Assembly (NCBI RefSeq): GCF_003970675.1
Contig: NZ_CP034563.1
Span: 62,001-126,000, forward strand
Direction of reading: 5' to 3'
Length of the DNA stretch: 64,000 nt
Source of the DNA: Flammeovirga pectinis
Lineage (GTDB): Bacteria > Bacteroidota > Bacteroidia > Cytophagales > Flammeovirgaceae
The position numbers and the translations under genes are program-made. The notes under the pieces were generated by a model, which searched no databases, had not been told where the DNA came from, and saw only the letters and a list, made by a program, of their open reading frames with translations. Below are positions 57,197 through 64,000 of this stretch, in pieces. Positions within the stretch are counted from its first letter, which is position 1, and the number at the start of each line of letters is the position of its first letter.

Positions 57197-57715
57197 CCGG
57201 CGTTTTTTAAGATAAAATTTAGAATCTATTTTATTTAACTTAAACAAGTTATTAATCCAAACTTCTGTTTTATTATACTTTGAAAAAGTATCAATATACC
57301 CCCAAATTATTGGAACTAATCCTCCAAAAGAACCAAAGGCTAATCTTTCAACTAAAGTTGGTTCTCTTAATACACCATTGATTGTCATTTCATCTGCAAA
57401 TATTGATTCTGGAATGAAAATAATTGGAAATATTAAAAAAAATAGTAGTTTGAAATAATGTGGAGTTATTCGTATTTCTACCATTAAAGGGTTTTCACTA
57501 ATGAACTTTCCTTTGATTTCAGGATTTGAAAATTGATTAGAACTAAACTTTTTATAAAATTTAAATTTATTCTTCTTTAATTTTCCTTTGTATTCCTTCT
57601 GCTTAAAAAATAAAAAATGAGACTCTGTACTAAGCAGACTTCTTATAGTCATTTCAATTTCCTGTCGGTTAAGAGAAGAAGTATACACATTACTGCGTTC
57701 AAAAAATGATCTCAT
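57185..57715 (-). CDS. Hypothetical membrane protein, 3' end altered by intron remnant
   Basis: 176 residues. A basic, Phe/Lys-rich cytoplasmic N-terminal region (1-85) is followed by two hydrophobic segments (about 88-106 and 127-146) and a basic C-terminal tail (SKFYLKKRRRVS). The final codons CGA GTA AGC TAG coincide with the last bases of the group II intron-like remnant, so the natural C-terminus may have been replaced. I recognise no family. Confidence 0.55.
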   Translation of the reverse strand: MRSFFERSNVYTSSLNRQEIEMTIRSLLSTESHFLFFKQKEYKGKLKKNKFKFYKKFSSNQFSNPEIKGKFISENPLMVEIRITPHYFKLLFFLIFPIIFIPESIFADEMTINGVLREPTLVERLAFGSFGGLVPIIWGYIDTFSKYNKTEVWINNLFKLNKIDSKFYLKKRRRVS

Positions 57716-57940
57716 GTTCTATATATAATTTTTAGTTTGCTTCATAGCTTAATTACCGCCAATATTTAATAAACACAATAACCCATTATTTCCATTTCCA
57801 GCAATATTAAATCATGGCGTTTATCCATTTTTAAAAAATGCTCTCAACTTCCTTAAAAAATATAGTTTGCGTTAAATCGTTGAAAGACAATCACAATTTA
57901 ATTGTTAATGTATTACGGAACAAAAAATATTTCGATTGAG
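57716..57940. other. Intergenic region without recognisable feature
   Basis: AT-rich DNA upstream of the hypothetical membrane protein. It presumably includes its promoter. No ORF or structured element was seen before the repeat fragment that starts near 57941. Confidence 0.3.
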
Positions 57941-58013
57941 GGAACTAGTCATTATACGACTAAGACAATAATAAAATTCGTAGTAATGCCTACAGCTTAA
58001 TACTACAAACAGT
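57941..58013. repeat. Structured repeat, copy H (deletion derivative)
   Basis: The tail of module 1 (GGAACTAG) is joined to the right half of the central hairpin and a module 3 (TTCGTAGTAATGCC and GCTTAATACTACAAACAGT). It lies 42 bases past the stop of the minus-strand alpha/beta-hydrolase gene. Confidence 0.6.
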
Positions 58014-58054
58014 GAGATAGTTATAAATCTTAACATTAATCACATCACCTACCT

Positions 58055-59338
58055 TTAATTATTTAAAATGTTGGTAGAAGTTGTTTTATCACCATTTTTT
58101 TGTAAAAACTGAATTACAACATTATTAAAATCTTCAGGACATTCCGTAGGAGCATAATGCCCTTGATTTGGAAAAATATATAATTCCGAGTTTGGTAAAC
58201 TATTGGCTATTAACTTTGTATGTTCGTCAACAATTACATCGTTCTCTCCTGCGAGTACAAGAACTGGAATATGTATAGTGTTTAAATCTTCAGATGACAT
58301 GTCAGGATACTTTAAACATATTTCACCTACTTTCCCATACCTTCTCAATTGCTTATAAAAAATGCCCATTGATTTATTCTCTCTAACATTATGCTTCAAT
58401 TGTTTTAAAATTTCTGGTTTGATCGCCTCCTCAGTAGGAAAAAGATTAGCCCCCATGGTGATCAAACTTTTTACTTTTTCGGGGTATTGCAATGCGAACT
58501 CTAATCCAGTATTACCTCCATCACTCCAGCCAAGTATCGTCACCTTATCAAGGTTTAAGAAATCTAATAATGCCCCCATATCACTCGCCATCTGCGTATA
58601 AGAAAGTTTTGTTTTATCGCATGAACTTTTTCCCTGACAACGACTATCTACGGCAATAACTTTATAGTTTTCTTTTAGTTTATCAATTTGATATCGAAAA
58701 GCATTAATCGATTCATTATTTCCGTGTAATAATAAAACAGGTTCACCTTCGCCATATATTTCATAATAGAAATCAATTCCATTCAGCTTTACATACTTAC
58801 CTTCCTGTGAATTATTTCCATATAGTATCTGATTATTGATGGTTAGTTTTATTGTGGGCTTTTCATTATAAGTTAAAGCATTATCTTCATTCTCTGAATA
58901 ATTAATTACATGAAAATCAAAATGATTACTTGTATTGTATATTTCCTCTGATTCATTAAGCACCGTCAAACTAGCTATTGATATACTTTCGGGATACGCA
59001 GCAGTAAATACACCTAAATCTAATTTTGCTGCTTTCTTAGGTATTTTAATTTTCCCATTATAAATAAGCCAAGAATCATCCAGCTGTTTGATATTACTCT
59101 CTATAGTTTTATAACCTAGATATTGATTATCTTTTGAGTCAAAAAAAGACCTGATGATTACTTTACTTGAGTCGCTTGCTTTACAAATAAGTTTTATACT
59201 TAACTCTTGATTCTGATAGGCTGTTACGTCAAGTTCTTTTTTTAAAAATCGACTTTGTGTTTGATTTTGTCCAAAGGATAAATTAGATATAAATAATATC
59301 AACAATAAAAGAGTAATTCTATTCAATAGTTTAGTCAT
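58055..59338 (-). CDS. Secreted alpha/beta-hydrolase with N-terminal beta domain
   Basis: After a signal peptide (MTKLLNRITLLLLILFISNLSFG) comes a domain of about 170 residues, rich in beta strands, that resembles a carbohydrate-binding or Ig-like fold and has no obvious name. From about residue 185 a classic alpha/beta-hydrolase follows. It has HGNNES at the oxyanion site, VDSRCQGKS, nucleophile Ser272 in GWSDGGN, an Asp in LAGENDVIVDEH and a His in NQGHYAPTE. Possible activities are esterase, lipase or C-C hydrolase. It lies between repeat copies H and I. Confidence 0.83.
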   Translation of the reverse strand: MTKLLNRITLLLLILFISNLSFGQNQTQSRFLKKELDVTAYQNQELSIKLICKASDSSKVIIRSFFDSKDNQYLGYKTIESNIKQLDDSWLIYNGKIKIPKKAAKLDLGVFTAAYPESISIASLTVLNESEEIYNTSNHFDFHVINYSENEDNALTYNEKPTIKLTINNQILYGNNSQEGKYVKLNGIDFYYEIYGEGEPVLLLHGNNESINAFRYQIDKLKENYKVIAVDSRCQGKSSCDKTKLSYTQMASDMGALLDFLNLDKVTILGWSDGGNTGLEFALQYPEKVKSLITMGANLFPTEEAIKPEILKQLKHNVRENKSMGIFYKQLRRYGKVGEICLKYPDMSSEDLNTIHIPVLVLAGENDVIVDEHTKLIANSLPNSELYIFPNQGHYAPTECPEDFNNVVIQFLQKNGDKTTSTNILNN

Positions 59339-59359
59339 TTGTGTTTTAATTTAGTTTGC

Positions 59360-59530
59360 CGTTTAAAATGAGAATTAAGTCGATAGGAGTTACTGAGAAC
59401 TAGTAATTGTCTAAAGGCTTTGATTCATAACATGATATATGAATAAGACAGTTTATTATTGTGATAAGTTGCAAACGTAAACAATAATAAAATTCGTAAT
59501 AACGTCTGTAGGATAGATACTACAAATAGT
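59360..59530. repeat. Structured repeat, copy I (degenerate, full length)
   Basis: All three modules can be traced, but with many changes. Module 1 reads TGAGAATTAAGTCGATAGGA then GTTACTGAGAAC. The centre contains TTATTATTGTGATAAGTTGC, and module 3 has ATTCGTAATAACGTC with GATACTACAAATAGT. It is the only copy set located between two divergent start codons. Confidence 0.6.
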
Positions 59531-59545
59531 GAAAGTGTACTCCTT

Positions 59546-59616
59546 CACTGGTGCAAGTGTTAAGACTAAGTCATTACTTGTGGCTTATATTTTGAAGAAG
59601 TCTGTAGACTTCAAAC
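59546..59616. repeat. Structured repeat, copy J (GCAAGTG subtype, short)
   Basis: GCAAGTG-TTAA-GAC-TAA-GTC-ATTACTTGTG followed by GAAGAAGTCTGTAGACTTC. It follows copy I by 15 bases, and ends 47 bases before the start codon of the next gene. Confidence 0.65.
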
Positions 59617-59662
59617 TAAAATATTTTTTAGTTAACTTACACCATATACTAAATGCAAACTT

Positions 59663-60571
59663 ATGAAAACTATACTGATTTTTTTTACACTCTTTTTTAT
59701 TCCTTATCTAACATTCTCACAAAATGATGAGACGATTAAAAATATAAGAAATCGATATTACAGGATTACAAGCAAAGATGTAGTACTACACAAAGTCTCA
59801 TATGAAGAAACAGATTATTACTTAGAAGGAAATCAACTTAGTATCTCAAAGGCCCATACCTACGAAGGTCTTTATGAGTATTATTATAATTACAAAGAAG
59901 GTAACTACCATCCTTACTTTGTCTTTTTTAATCCTAAAGATAAATCCACTCCACAACTTAGAGCCTATTTTAATGATGCGGCTGACATCATCTTATTAAA
60001 GGAAGGAGATAAAGAAAAATCTTTTAGTCGAATAGATGACAACCCCTACAAATACTTAAAGCAAGATGCTTACAATGCTCTCAATCAATTTTTAAATATA
60101 GCTATTTTGGCAATGCACCCAGATCAGAAAGAAGTAGAAGAAATTTTCAAGCAGATTCAAATAATAGAGTATTCAATAGCAAGTTTTGATACAATTAAAC
60201 ATCAGATGGGTGAACATGATTCCAATTATAAAATTGAATATTATGATGAGAACGATAAGAAAATAAAATCAGCTATATGTTATAGTTCAGAGCATTATGG
60301 AGATACCAAAATCAAATACTTTTTAAATAGTAAGCTTATTTACTCAATTAGTGATTCTGAAAGTTGGGTTGGTCACCTCTCCGTAGTGGGTCTACATGCT
60401 TCATTTTATCCCAAAAATAGATCTTACACAAAAGGAAAACCTTTTAGAACAGATTTTTTTAAGTTTGAAGCAGAAGGAAGAGCCTTTATTAAATCCAATG
60501 AGAAGTATTTAGCAAATTGGGATAACTTCGATAATGTTATTCCAAGGATAGAATATCAGAAAGAGAATTAG
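59663..60571 (+). CDS. Hypothetical secreted protein
   Basis: Signal peptide MKTILIFFTLFFIPYLTFS with Gln after the cut, as is common in Bacteroidota. The mature 280 residues are rich in Tyr, Lys and Glu with alternating strands (YEYYYNYKEGNYHPYFVFFNP, SNYKIEYYDENDKKIKSAI). No catalytic or binding motif was recognised. It lies between repeat copies J and K. Confidence 0.6.
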   Translation: MKTILIFFTLFFIPYLTFSQNDETIKNIRNRYYRITSKDVVLHKVSYEETDYYLEGNQLSISKAHTYEGLYEYYYNYKEGNYHPYFVFFNPKDKSTPQLRAYFNDAADIILLKEGDKEKSFSRIDDNPYKYLKQDAYNALNQFLNIAILAMHPDQKEVEEIFKQIQIIEYSIASFDTIKHQMGEHDSNYKIEYYDENDKKIKSAICYSSEHYGDTKIKYFLNSKLIYSISDSESWVGHLSVVGLHASFYPKNRSYTKGKPFRTDFFKFEAEGRAFIKSNEKYLANWDNFDNVIPRIEYQKEN

Positions 60572-60616
60572 TGATAAATCAATCACTCATCTTTATTAAT
60601 ATGGCCTATTATTCAT

Positions 60617-60684
60617 TCCCGCAAGTGTTAACATGAAGTCGTCACTTGTGGCTTAAAATCGAAAAAGTCTCCTGACTTCTAGTT
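60617..60684. repeat. Structured repeat, copy K (GCAAGTG subtype, short, degenerate)
   Basis: GCAAGTG-TTAA then a decayed inner loop (CATGAAGTCGT) and CACTTGTG, followed by AAAAAGTCTCCTGACTTCTAG. Outer arms are intact although the inner stem is lost. It starts 45 bases after a stop codon. Confidence 0.6.
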
Positions 60685-60750
60685 AAAAAAGTTTGCTAAG
60701 ACTTTAAATAAAAATAGAATATTAAGATGGATAAAATGACATATGGGAAG

Positions 60751-60790
60751 CCTACGAATTTACTAAACTTCGTGAGGGGTTGCATCAACC
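60751..60790. repeat. Two adjacent small hairpins downstream of the TonB_C-like gene
   Basis: CCTACGAA pairs with TTCGTGAGG (one bulge), followed at once by GGTTG-CAT-CAACC. They lie about 45 bases past the minus-strand stop at 60837. They could end transcription or belong to another dispersed element. There is no T-run on the minus strand. Confidence 0.3.
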
Positions 60791-60836
60791 GTAATTGGAG
60801 TTTTGTAGCTGTGTGGTACGTTTTTAAAGATTTAAG

Positions 60837-61256
60837 TTATTTATAACATAATTGTAATGAGAACACCTGAAGTGATGTAACATTTTTATCATTACAAGTT
60901 GCTGGAATCCATTTCTTCTTTTCTATAATTGATAATATTTCAGCCTTGTTCTGTAATTGTTCTTCTCCTCTCATAAATCTTACTCCTGTTACTTCACCTT
61001 TTTCAGTTATTAGATAGGTTATTATAAGTTTTACACCATCTAATCCCAATCGTTTAGATTCTTGATTAATTATTATCTTTTTTGAAATTTCTTTAAATAA
61101 TGAATTCTTTCCATCTATTATTTTTGCAGGCTTGTCAACATCTAAATAATATGTAGAATTGGTGAGTGTATCTACTCTTGATTCACAAGAAGAATTTATT
61201 GTTTGAGATAATACTAATGAAGGAATTATAAATAAAAATACACTAATTAATCTCAT
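60837..61256 (-). CDS. Small secreted TonB C-terminal-domain-like protein
   Basis: A signal peptide (MRLISVFLFIIPSLVLS) precedes a domain of about 115 residues. The strand pattern GVKLIITYLITEKGEVTGVRFMRG, then ILSIIEKKKWIPATCNDKNV, is the TonB_C-like fold seen in many Bacteroidota envelope proteins. Two Cys residues may pair. There is no membrane anchor or proline-rich spacer, so it is not a functional TonB. It starts five bases after the stop of the small lipoprotein gene. Confidence 0.68.
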   Translation of the reverse strand: MRLISVFLFIIPSLVLSQTINSSCESRVDTLTNSTYYLDVDKPAKIIDGKNSLFKEISKKIIINQESKRLGLDGVKLIITYLITEKGEVTGVRFMRGEEQLQNKAEILSIIEKKKWIPATCNDKNVTSLQVFSLQLCYK

Positions 61257-61261
61257 TTATA

Positions 61262-61615
61262 TTACTTTTTAAGAATATTATATTTTTGTACCAACTCATT
61301 CTTACCAAAAGTTATTTCCAATTCTGACATATAAACTGGATCTATGTCTAATTCATACTTTTCAAAAATAAAGTAAAAATAATGGTTATTAAGTACACTA
61401 TCTGGTTTTCCAAGAAGAGATTGAATCTCTTTTTTATGTAAACCAATTAGTAGTTTAGTTGCTATTAAATCTTCGACCATTAATTCTCTATCTTGATTGA
61501 TTTGCCAATCAACACTCCTGTCGTTCCATACAACTGAATCAAATTCCATTTTCTTATCACAAGATGTAATTATTAAGAATAATAAGAAGTTGAAATATAG
61601 AATTTTTAATCTCAT
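61262..61615 (-). CDS. Small lipoprotein with SmpA/OmlA-like fold
   Basis: Signal MRLKILYFNFLLFLIITSC with Cys19. The segment LIATKLLIGLHKKEIQSLLGKPDSVLNNHYFYFIF has the helix-turn and GxP pattern of BamE/SmpA-OmlA-like domains (I-G-M-x-E-V-x-x-L-L-G-x-P), followed by beta strands (ELDIDPVYMSELEITFGKNE). Such proteins bind or scaffold envelope components. It is paired with the TonB_C-like gene. Confidence 0.65.
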   Translation of the reverse strand: MRLKILYFNFLLFLIITSCDKKMEFDSVVWNDRSVDWQINQDRELMVEDLIATKLLIGLHKKEIQSLLGKPDSVLNNHYFYFIFEKYELDIDPVYMSELEITFGKNELVQKYNILKK

Positions 61616-61684
61616 TATTAGTTTGAATTAATTTTTATAGAATAATTGAAAGTTTATTGCTTAAGTAATGTACCACAATGTTGA

Positions 61685-61792
61685 GTATATAGTTTTGTGG
61701 GGGGGGGAAATACAAATCTTTCAACTTACACCAATATTTATTTAATGTTAAATTGCTTATATTTAGCACTTCATCCCCCATAAACTATATAC
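61685..61792. repeat. Imperfect inverted repeat enclosing a G9 tract
   Basis: GTATATAGTTTTGTGGGGG on the left and CCCCCATAAACTATATAC on the right are nearly complementary over about 18 bases and bound a 108-bp unit. A run of nine G occurs at 61699-61707, which stands out in this AT-rich DNA. It may be a small mobile-element remnant or a structured leader. No ORF is present. Confidence 0.45.
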
Positions 61793-61895
61793 ATTGTTTG
61801 CAATAAAAAGTCGTTTGTCGCTGATATTTACCTTTAATGTTGAGTGTCAATAATAAAGATACTAAAATTAATCACTTCAATTTAAGCATGTTGCC

Positions 61896-63032
61896 TTAAT
61901 AAAGGTCCCCGTCCTCTGCTAAGAGAATATTCTTGATTCCCTCATCAATCATTTCCTGTAGAACTCCTAAACGTTTAAAGTTTTCTGGGTTATTGAAGTT
62001 CTGTACATGTACCAAAACAATATTTTTTACACCAGACTCATCATATACCCTTTTTAATCGAGCTGGGAACATATGATATGTCCCAATAACTTCAACTTTT
62101 TCTTTTTCGGTTTCTCCACCCCAAGAGGCATACTTCACATTTTTACGAGTAATACCCTCAACAAATAATATATCAGCTCCCTTAGCTGCCTCAACCAAGC
62201 CCTTTGAATATGTGCCATCACCACCAAATACTATTATACGACCATCACTTTTTGCAGTAAATCTATATGCATATGTATGTTCTAAATAACCATGTTTTGT
62301 TGGAAAAGCCTCAACAATAACTCTTTCATCTTCAAAAATTTGTCTACCCTCTGATGATGTTTCAGGCCAAACAGGAACCCCTGTTGCAGTTGAACCTTCA
62401 GGTTTATAAGCAAGAGAACCTTGCGCTACTTCATGACGATCAATACTCCAAGCAGCATTAATATGAGCCATCATTTCATCAACGCCCTCAGGTCCAAATA
62501 CTTTTTTGTCGGCTCCTGAACCAAACTTATATGAATTATTAATAAAAGAAGGTAATCCTACAGTATGGTCTTCATGGAGGTGTGTGAGAAACATATATTT
62601 TAGATTTTTTAATGCAAAAATCGAGCTTAGATCAAGAGAATTTTGAGTAAGAACAGAATGAGCTAATGCCCTCCACCAGCCTTCTCCACAATCTATAAAA
62701 TAAGGGTATCCATCTATAATAACTGCCATTGCAGGTCCATATCTGTATGGATTTGGAGTTGGAGTTCCAGTCCCCAATACTAATACTTTTGTAGTTTTAT
62801 CTTTAGGTGACCGGTCAATTGGACCGCGATTTTCAGATATTGGCCAAATATCAGGTGTAGTATAGATTGTTTTCCAGTTCTCTGGCCTTTCAAATGGATT
62901 GTTCATGTAATTTTTTTCAGTTGTAGTTGCTCCTTTTTTCAGGTTTTCTTCCCATGTCTGAGCACTTGAGATTGAAGGGAATGCAAAAATTAGTAGAGCA
63001 ATTAAGATGAATTTTGAAATACGTTTTTTCAT
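61896..63032 (-). CDS. Secreted metallo-beta-lactamase-fold hydrolase (RNase Z/GntH-like)
   Basis: Signal peptide MKKRISKFILIALLIFAFPSISSA. The metal motif is THLHEDHTVG with His151, His153, Asp155 and His156. Further ligands are likely in TKHGYLEHTYAYRF, FGGDGTYSKGL and the terminal VLVHVQNF. The opening KVLVLGTGTPTPNPYRYGPAMAV resembles RNase Z-like and GntH-type MBL proteins. The export signal excludes tRNA processing. The substrate is unknown. An isolated gene with its own upstream region. Confidence 0.82.
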   Translation of the reverse strand: MKKRISKFILIALLIFAFPSISSAQTWEENLKKGATTTEKNYMNNPFERPENWKTIYTTPDIWPISENRGPIDRSPKDKTTKVLVLGTGTPTPNPYRYGPAMAVIIDGYPYFIDCGEGWWRALAHSVLTQNSLDLSSIFALKNLKYMFLTHLHEDHTVGLPSFINNSYKFGSGADKKVFGPEGVDEMMAHINAAWSIDRHEVAQGSLAYKPEGSTATGVPVWPETSSEGRQIFEDERVIVEAFPTKHGYLEHTYAYRFTAKSDGRIIVFGGDGTYSKGLVEAAKGADILFVEGITRKNVKYASWGGETEKEKVEVIGTYHMFPARLKRVYDESGVKNIVLVHVQNFNNPENFKRLGVLQEMIDEGIKNILLAEDGDLY

Positions 63033-63164
63033 GTTCTCTGATTTATAGTATTATTAATACACTCCAATTTAAGTGTTTATATTTAGTTTTTTCGTTTAAA
63101 AACTCTAATTTTATTTTCAGCGGATTTTATAAATATGTACAGAACTTTCGGTTAAGCAGAATCG

Positions 63165-63560
63165 TATTTTTTTTGATAGTAAAACTTGTTACCAAATTCA
63201 GTATAGTTTTTTGTCATTTTGGATTTCTATCAATTGCGATTTTGAATGTTTCAACCGCTTTATCATATTTTTGGTCATATCTAAGCGAAAGTCCTTTTTA
63301 TAGATAAATATTGTCATCATCTAAACCTTTGGAAATCGCTTTGTCATAAATTTCAATAGCCTTTTTTATCACTTTCAAGTTTAAAAAAGGTATACCCAAT
63401 ACAATACACTTGCTCTTTAGTTAATTGTTTCGATTTGTCTGTAAACTTTATCAGTTTCTTAAAATCTCTTGTATTGTATAATTCCTCAACAGTTTAAGCA
63501 TTTAACATTCCAAACAGAAATGTTAGGATAATTGTTAATTATATTTTTCTTTTTAATGTG
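63165..63560 (-). pseudogene. Decayed secreted TPR-repeat protein gene
   Basis: Read on the minus strand, pieces of one protein appear in shifted frames. A signal-like TIILTFLFGMLNA is followed by TAA (likely from CAA), then TVEELYNTRDFKKLIKFTDK. A frame change in an A-run leads to KAIEIYDKAISKGLDDDNIYL, another TAA (likely from TAC or TAT), then KGLSLRYDQKYDKAVETF and KIAIDRNPK. The last units are clear tetratricopeptide repeats. At least two stops and one frameshift disable it. Confidence 0.65.
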
Positions 63561-63572
63561 TGGTAACGTTTA

Positions 63573-63603
63573 GTATAAATGGGCATTTTAATGCCATTTA
63601 TAC
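63573..63603. repeat. Inverted repeat upstream of the TPR pseudogene
   Basis: GTATAAATGGGCATT and AATGCCATTTATAC pair except for one extra base, with a two-base loop. It lies between the start region of the decayed TPR gene and the stop of the next minus-strand gene, where it may act as a terminator. Confidence 0.45.
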
Positions 63604-63619
63604 AGTGTTTTATGCTTTT

Positions 63620-64000
63620 TTATCCTGTATAAACATCTGTTCCTATGTATAAGTATTTATTTTCATACTTGATTAAATACTCATTGTAATCCCAATCTTT
63701 AGAGGTTCTGATTATTGATTCTGGTTTCTTATTCTGAAATAGTTCATAATCCTTTCTTTCTAGTCCCTTCCAATAATCCGTAAAATCGCCAACTTCCTTT
63801 TGATATTCATTTACCGTCAAGGGTAAAAACTCTGCTGTCGTCATATCCCATCCGTCATAATCAAGTTTGGAGGAAAATGAATACCACGCATGCTCAATTG
63901 TTATTGGATTTTTGGCAATTAATAAACCTTTAGTCAATTTAATATTACCAATTTCTTTAAAATCAATTTTTATTGGTAATACCTCTATTGAATCTTTTTC
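63620..64000 (-). CDS. Hypothetical protein, C-terminal part (runs off the window)
   Basis: The frame is open from the window edge to the stop at 63620, giving 126 residues. The apparent TTG start at 63937 is internal, since EKDSIEVLPIKIDFKEIGNIK is encoded before it. Composition is soluble, with aromatic-rich segments (HAWYSFSSKLDYDGWDM, DFTDYWKGLERKDYELF). I recognise no family. Confidence 0.55.
   Translation of the reverse strand, partial: EKDSIEVLPIKIDFKEIGNIKLTKGLLIAKNPITIEHAWYSFSSKLDYDGWDMTTAEFLPLTVNEYQKEVGDFTDYWKGLERKDYELFQNKKPESIIRTSKDWDYNEYLIKYENKYLYIGTDVYTG

Noticed and set aside
50779-60684. Integron-like cassette array, with the repeats as attC sites
   Set aside because: Genes lie in both orientations, repeats share no RYYYAAC/GTTRRRY core pair, copies are at 3' ends on either strand, and no integron integrase is present.
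63014-63307. Plus-strand ORF of 97 codons
   Set aside because: It starts in the 5' end of the metallo-hydrolase gene and is antisense to the TPR pseudogene, with hydrophobic composition typical of antisense AT-rich DNA.
63560-63616. attC-like site near the window end
   Set aside because: The inverted repeat is symmetric, but the outer boxes (GGTAACG and GTTTTATGC) do not pair as R'/R'' and no integrase or cassette series is visible.

Overview
This 64 kb window is AT-rich, intron-free bacterial DNA, almost certainly from a marine, polysaccharide-degrading Bacteroidota of the Cytophagales type (Flammeovirga-like). The assignment is inference. It rests on type IX secretion C-terminal sorting domains, SPII lipoproteins, LytS/LytTR regulator pairs, a YwqK/TonB-C protein, the MoxR-DUF58-DUF4350-DUF4129-SpoIIM-RDD gene block, alginate-lyase-type PL6 enzymes and a sulfatase/GH cluster. 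I saw no rRNA, tRNA or CRISPR array.

Layout. (1) 1-12.8 kb holds export machinery and its regulators: a NodT-type outer-membrane factor, a LytS/LytTR pair, an HlyD/MacA-like adaptor with a TolC protein, a MacB/LolD-like ATPase with two FtsX-type permeases, then an NtrC-type sigma-54 activator and its histidine kinase. (2) 12.9-16.4 kb holds a gene remnant, a large YwqK/TonB-C protein, a small membrane protein and a long hairpin. (3) 16.5-24 kb holds two tandem paralogous PL6 lyases with different numbers of Ig-like/F5-8C modules. Each is preceded at the same distance by a pair of TTGGTTAACCAA-type operators. (4) 24.6-26.5 kb holds an orphan lipoprotein. (5) 26.6-35.5 kb is a minus-strand sugar cluster: sulfatase, GH43-like, GH2, and an esterase-GH95 fusion. 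(6) 35.7-37.2 kb holds a LamG lipoprotein. (7) 37.3-44.3 kb is the MoxR/DUF58 membrane block with divergent RDD. (8) 44.4-48.7 kb holds an esterase and a gingipain-like C25 protein carrying a T9SS signal. (9) 49-50.8 kb holds a second LytS/LytTR pair.

(10) From 50.77 to 60.7 kb most intergenic gaps carry copies of a non-coding, multi-hairpin repeat. Copies A, B and C (after removing an insertion) are each 163 bp. The end modules are inverted versions of one hairpin whose inner and outer stems change in a compensatory way between copies. One copy is split by a 161-bp MITE-like element with a TA duplication. One copy lies between two unrelated perfect palindromes of 28 and 38 bp. One gap ends in what looks like the 3' end of a group II intron. 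The genes between these repeats are mostly secreted or lipidated hydrolases and hypothetical proteins. (11) 60.8-64 kb is an accessory tail with small secreted proteins, a metallo-beta-lactamase-fold enzyme, a decayed TPR gene and a protein running off the window.

The most interesting part is the structured repeat family with its nested insertions. Second is the paired operator shared by the two PL6 genes, which resembles hexuronate-regulator (GntR/FadR) sites and would fit alginate induction.
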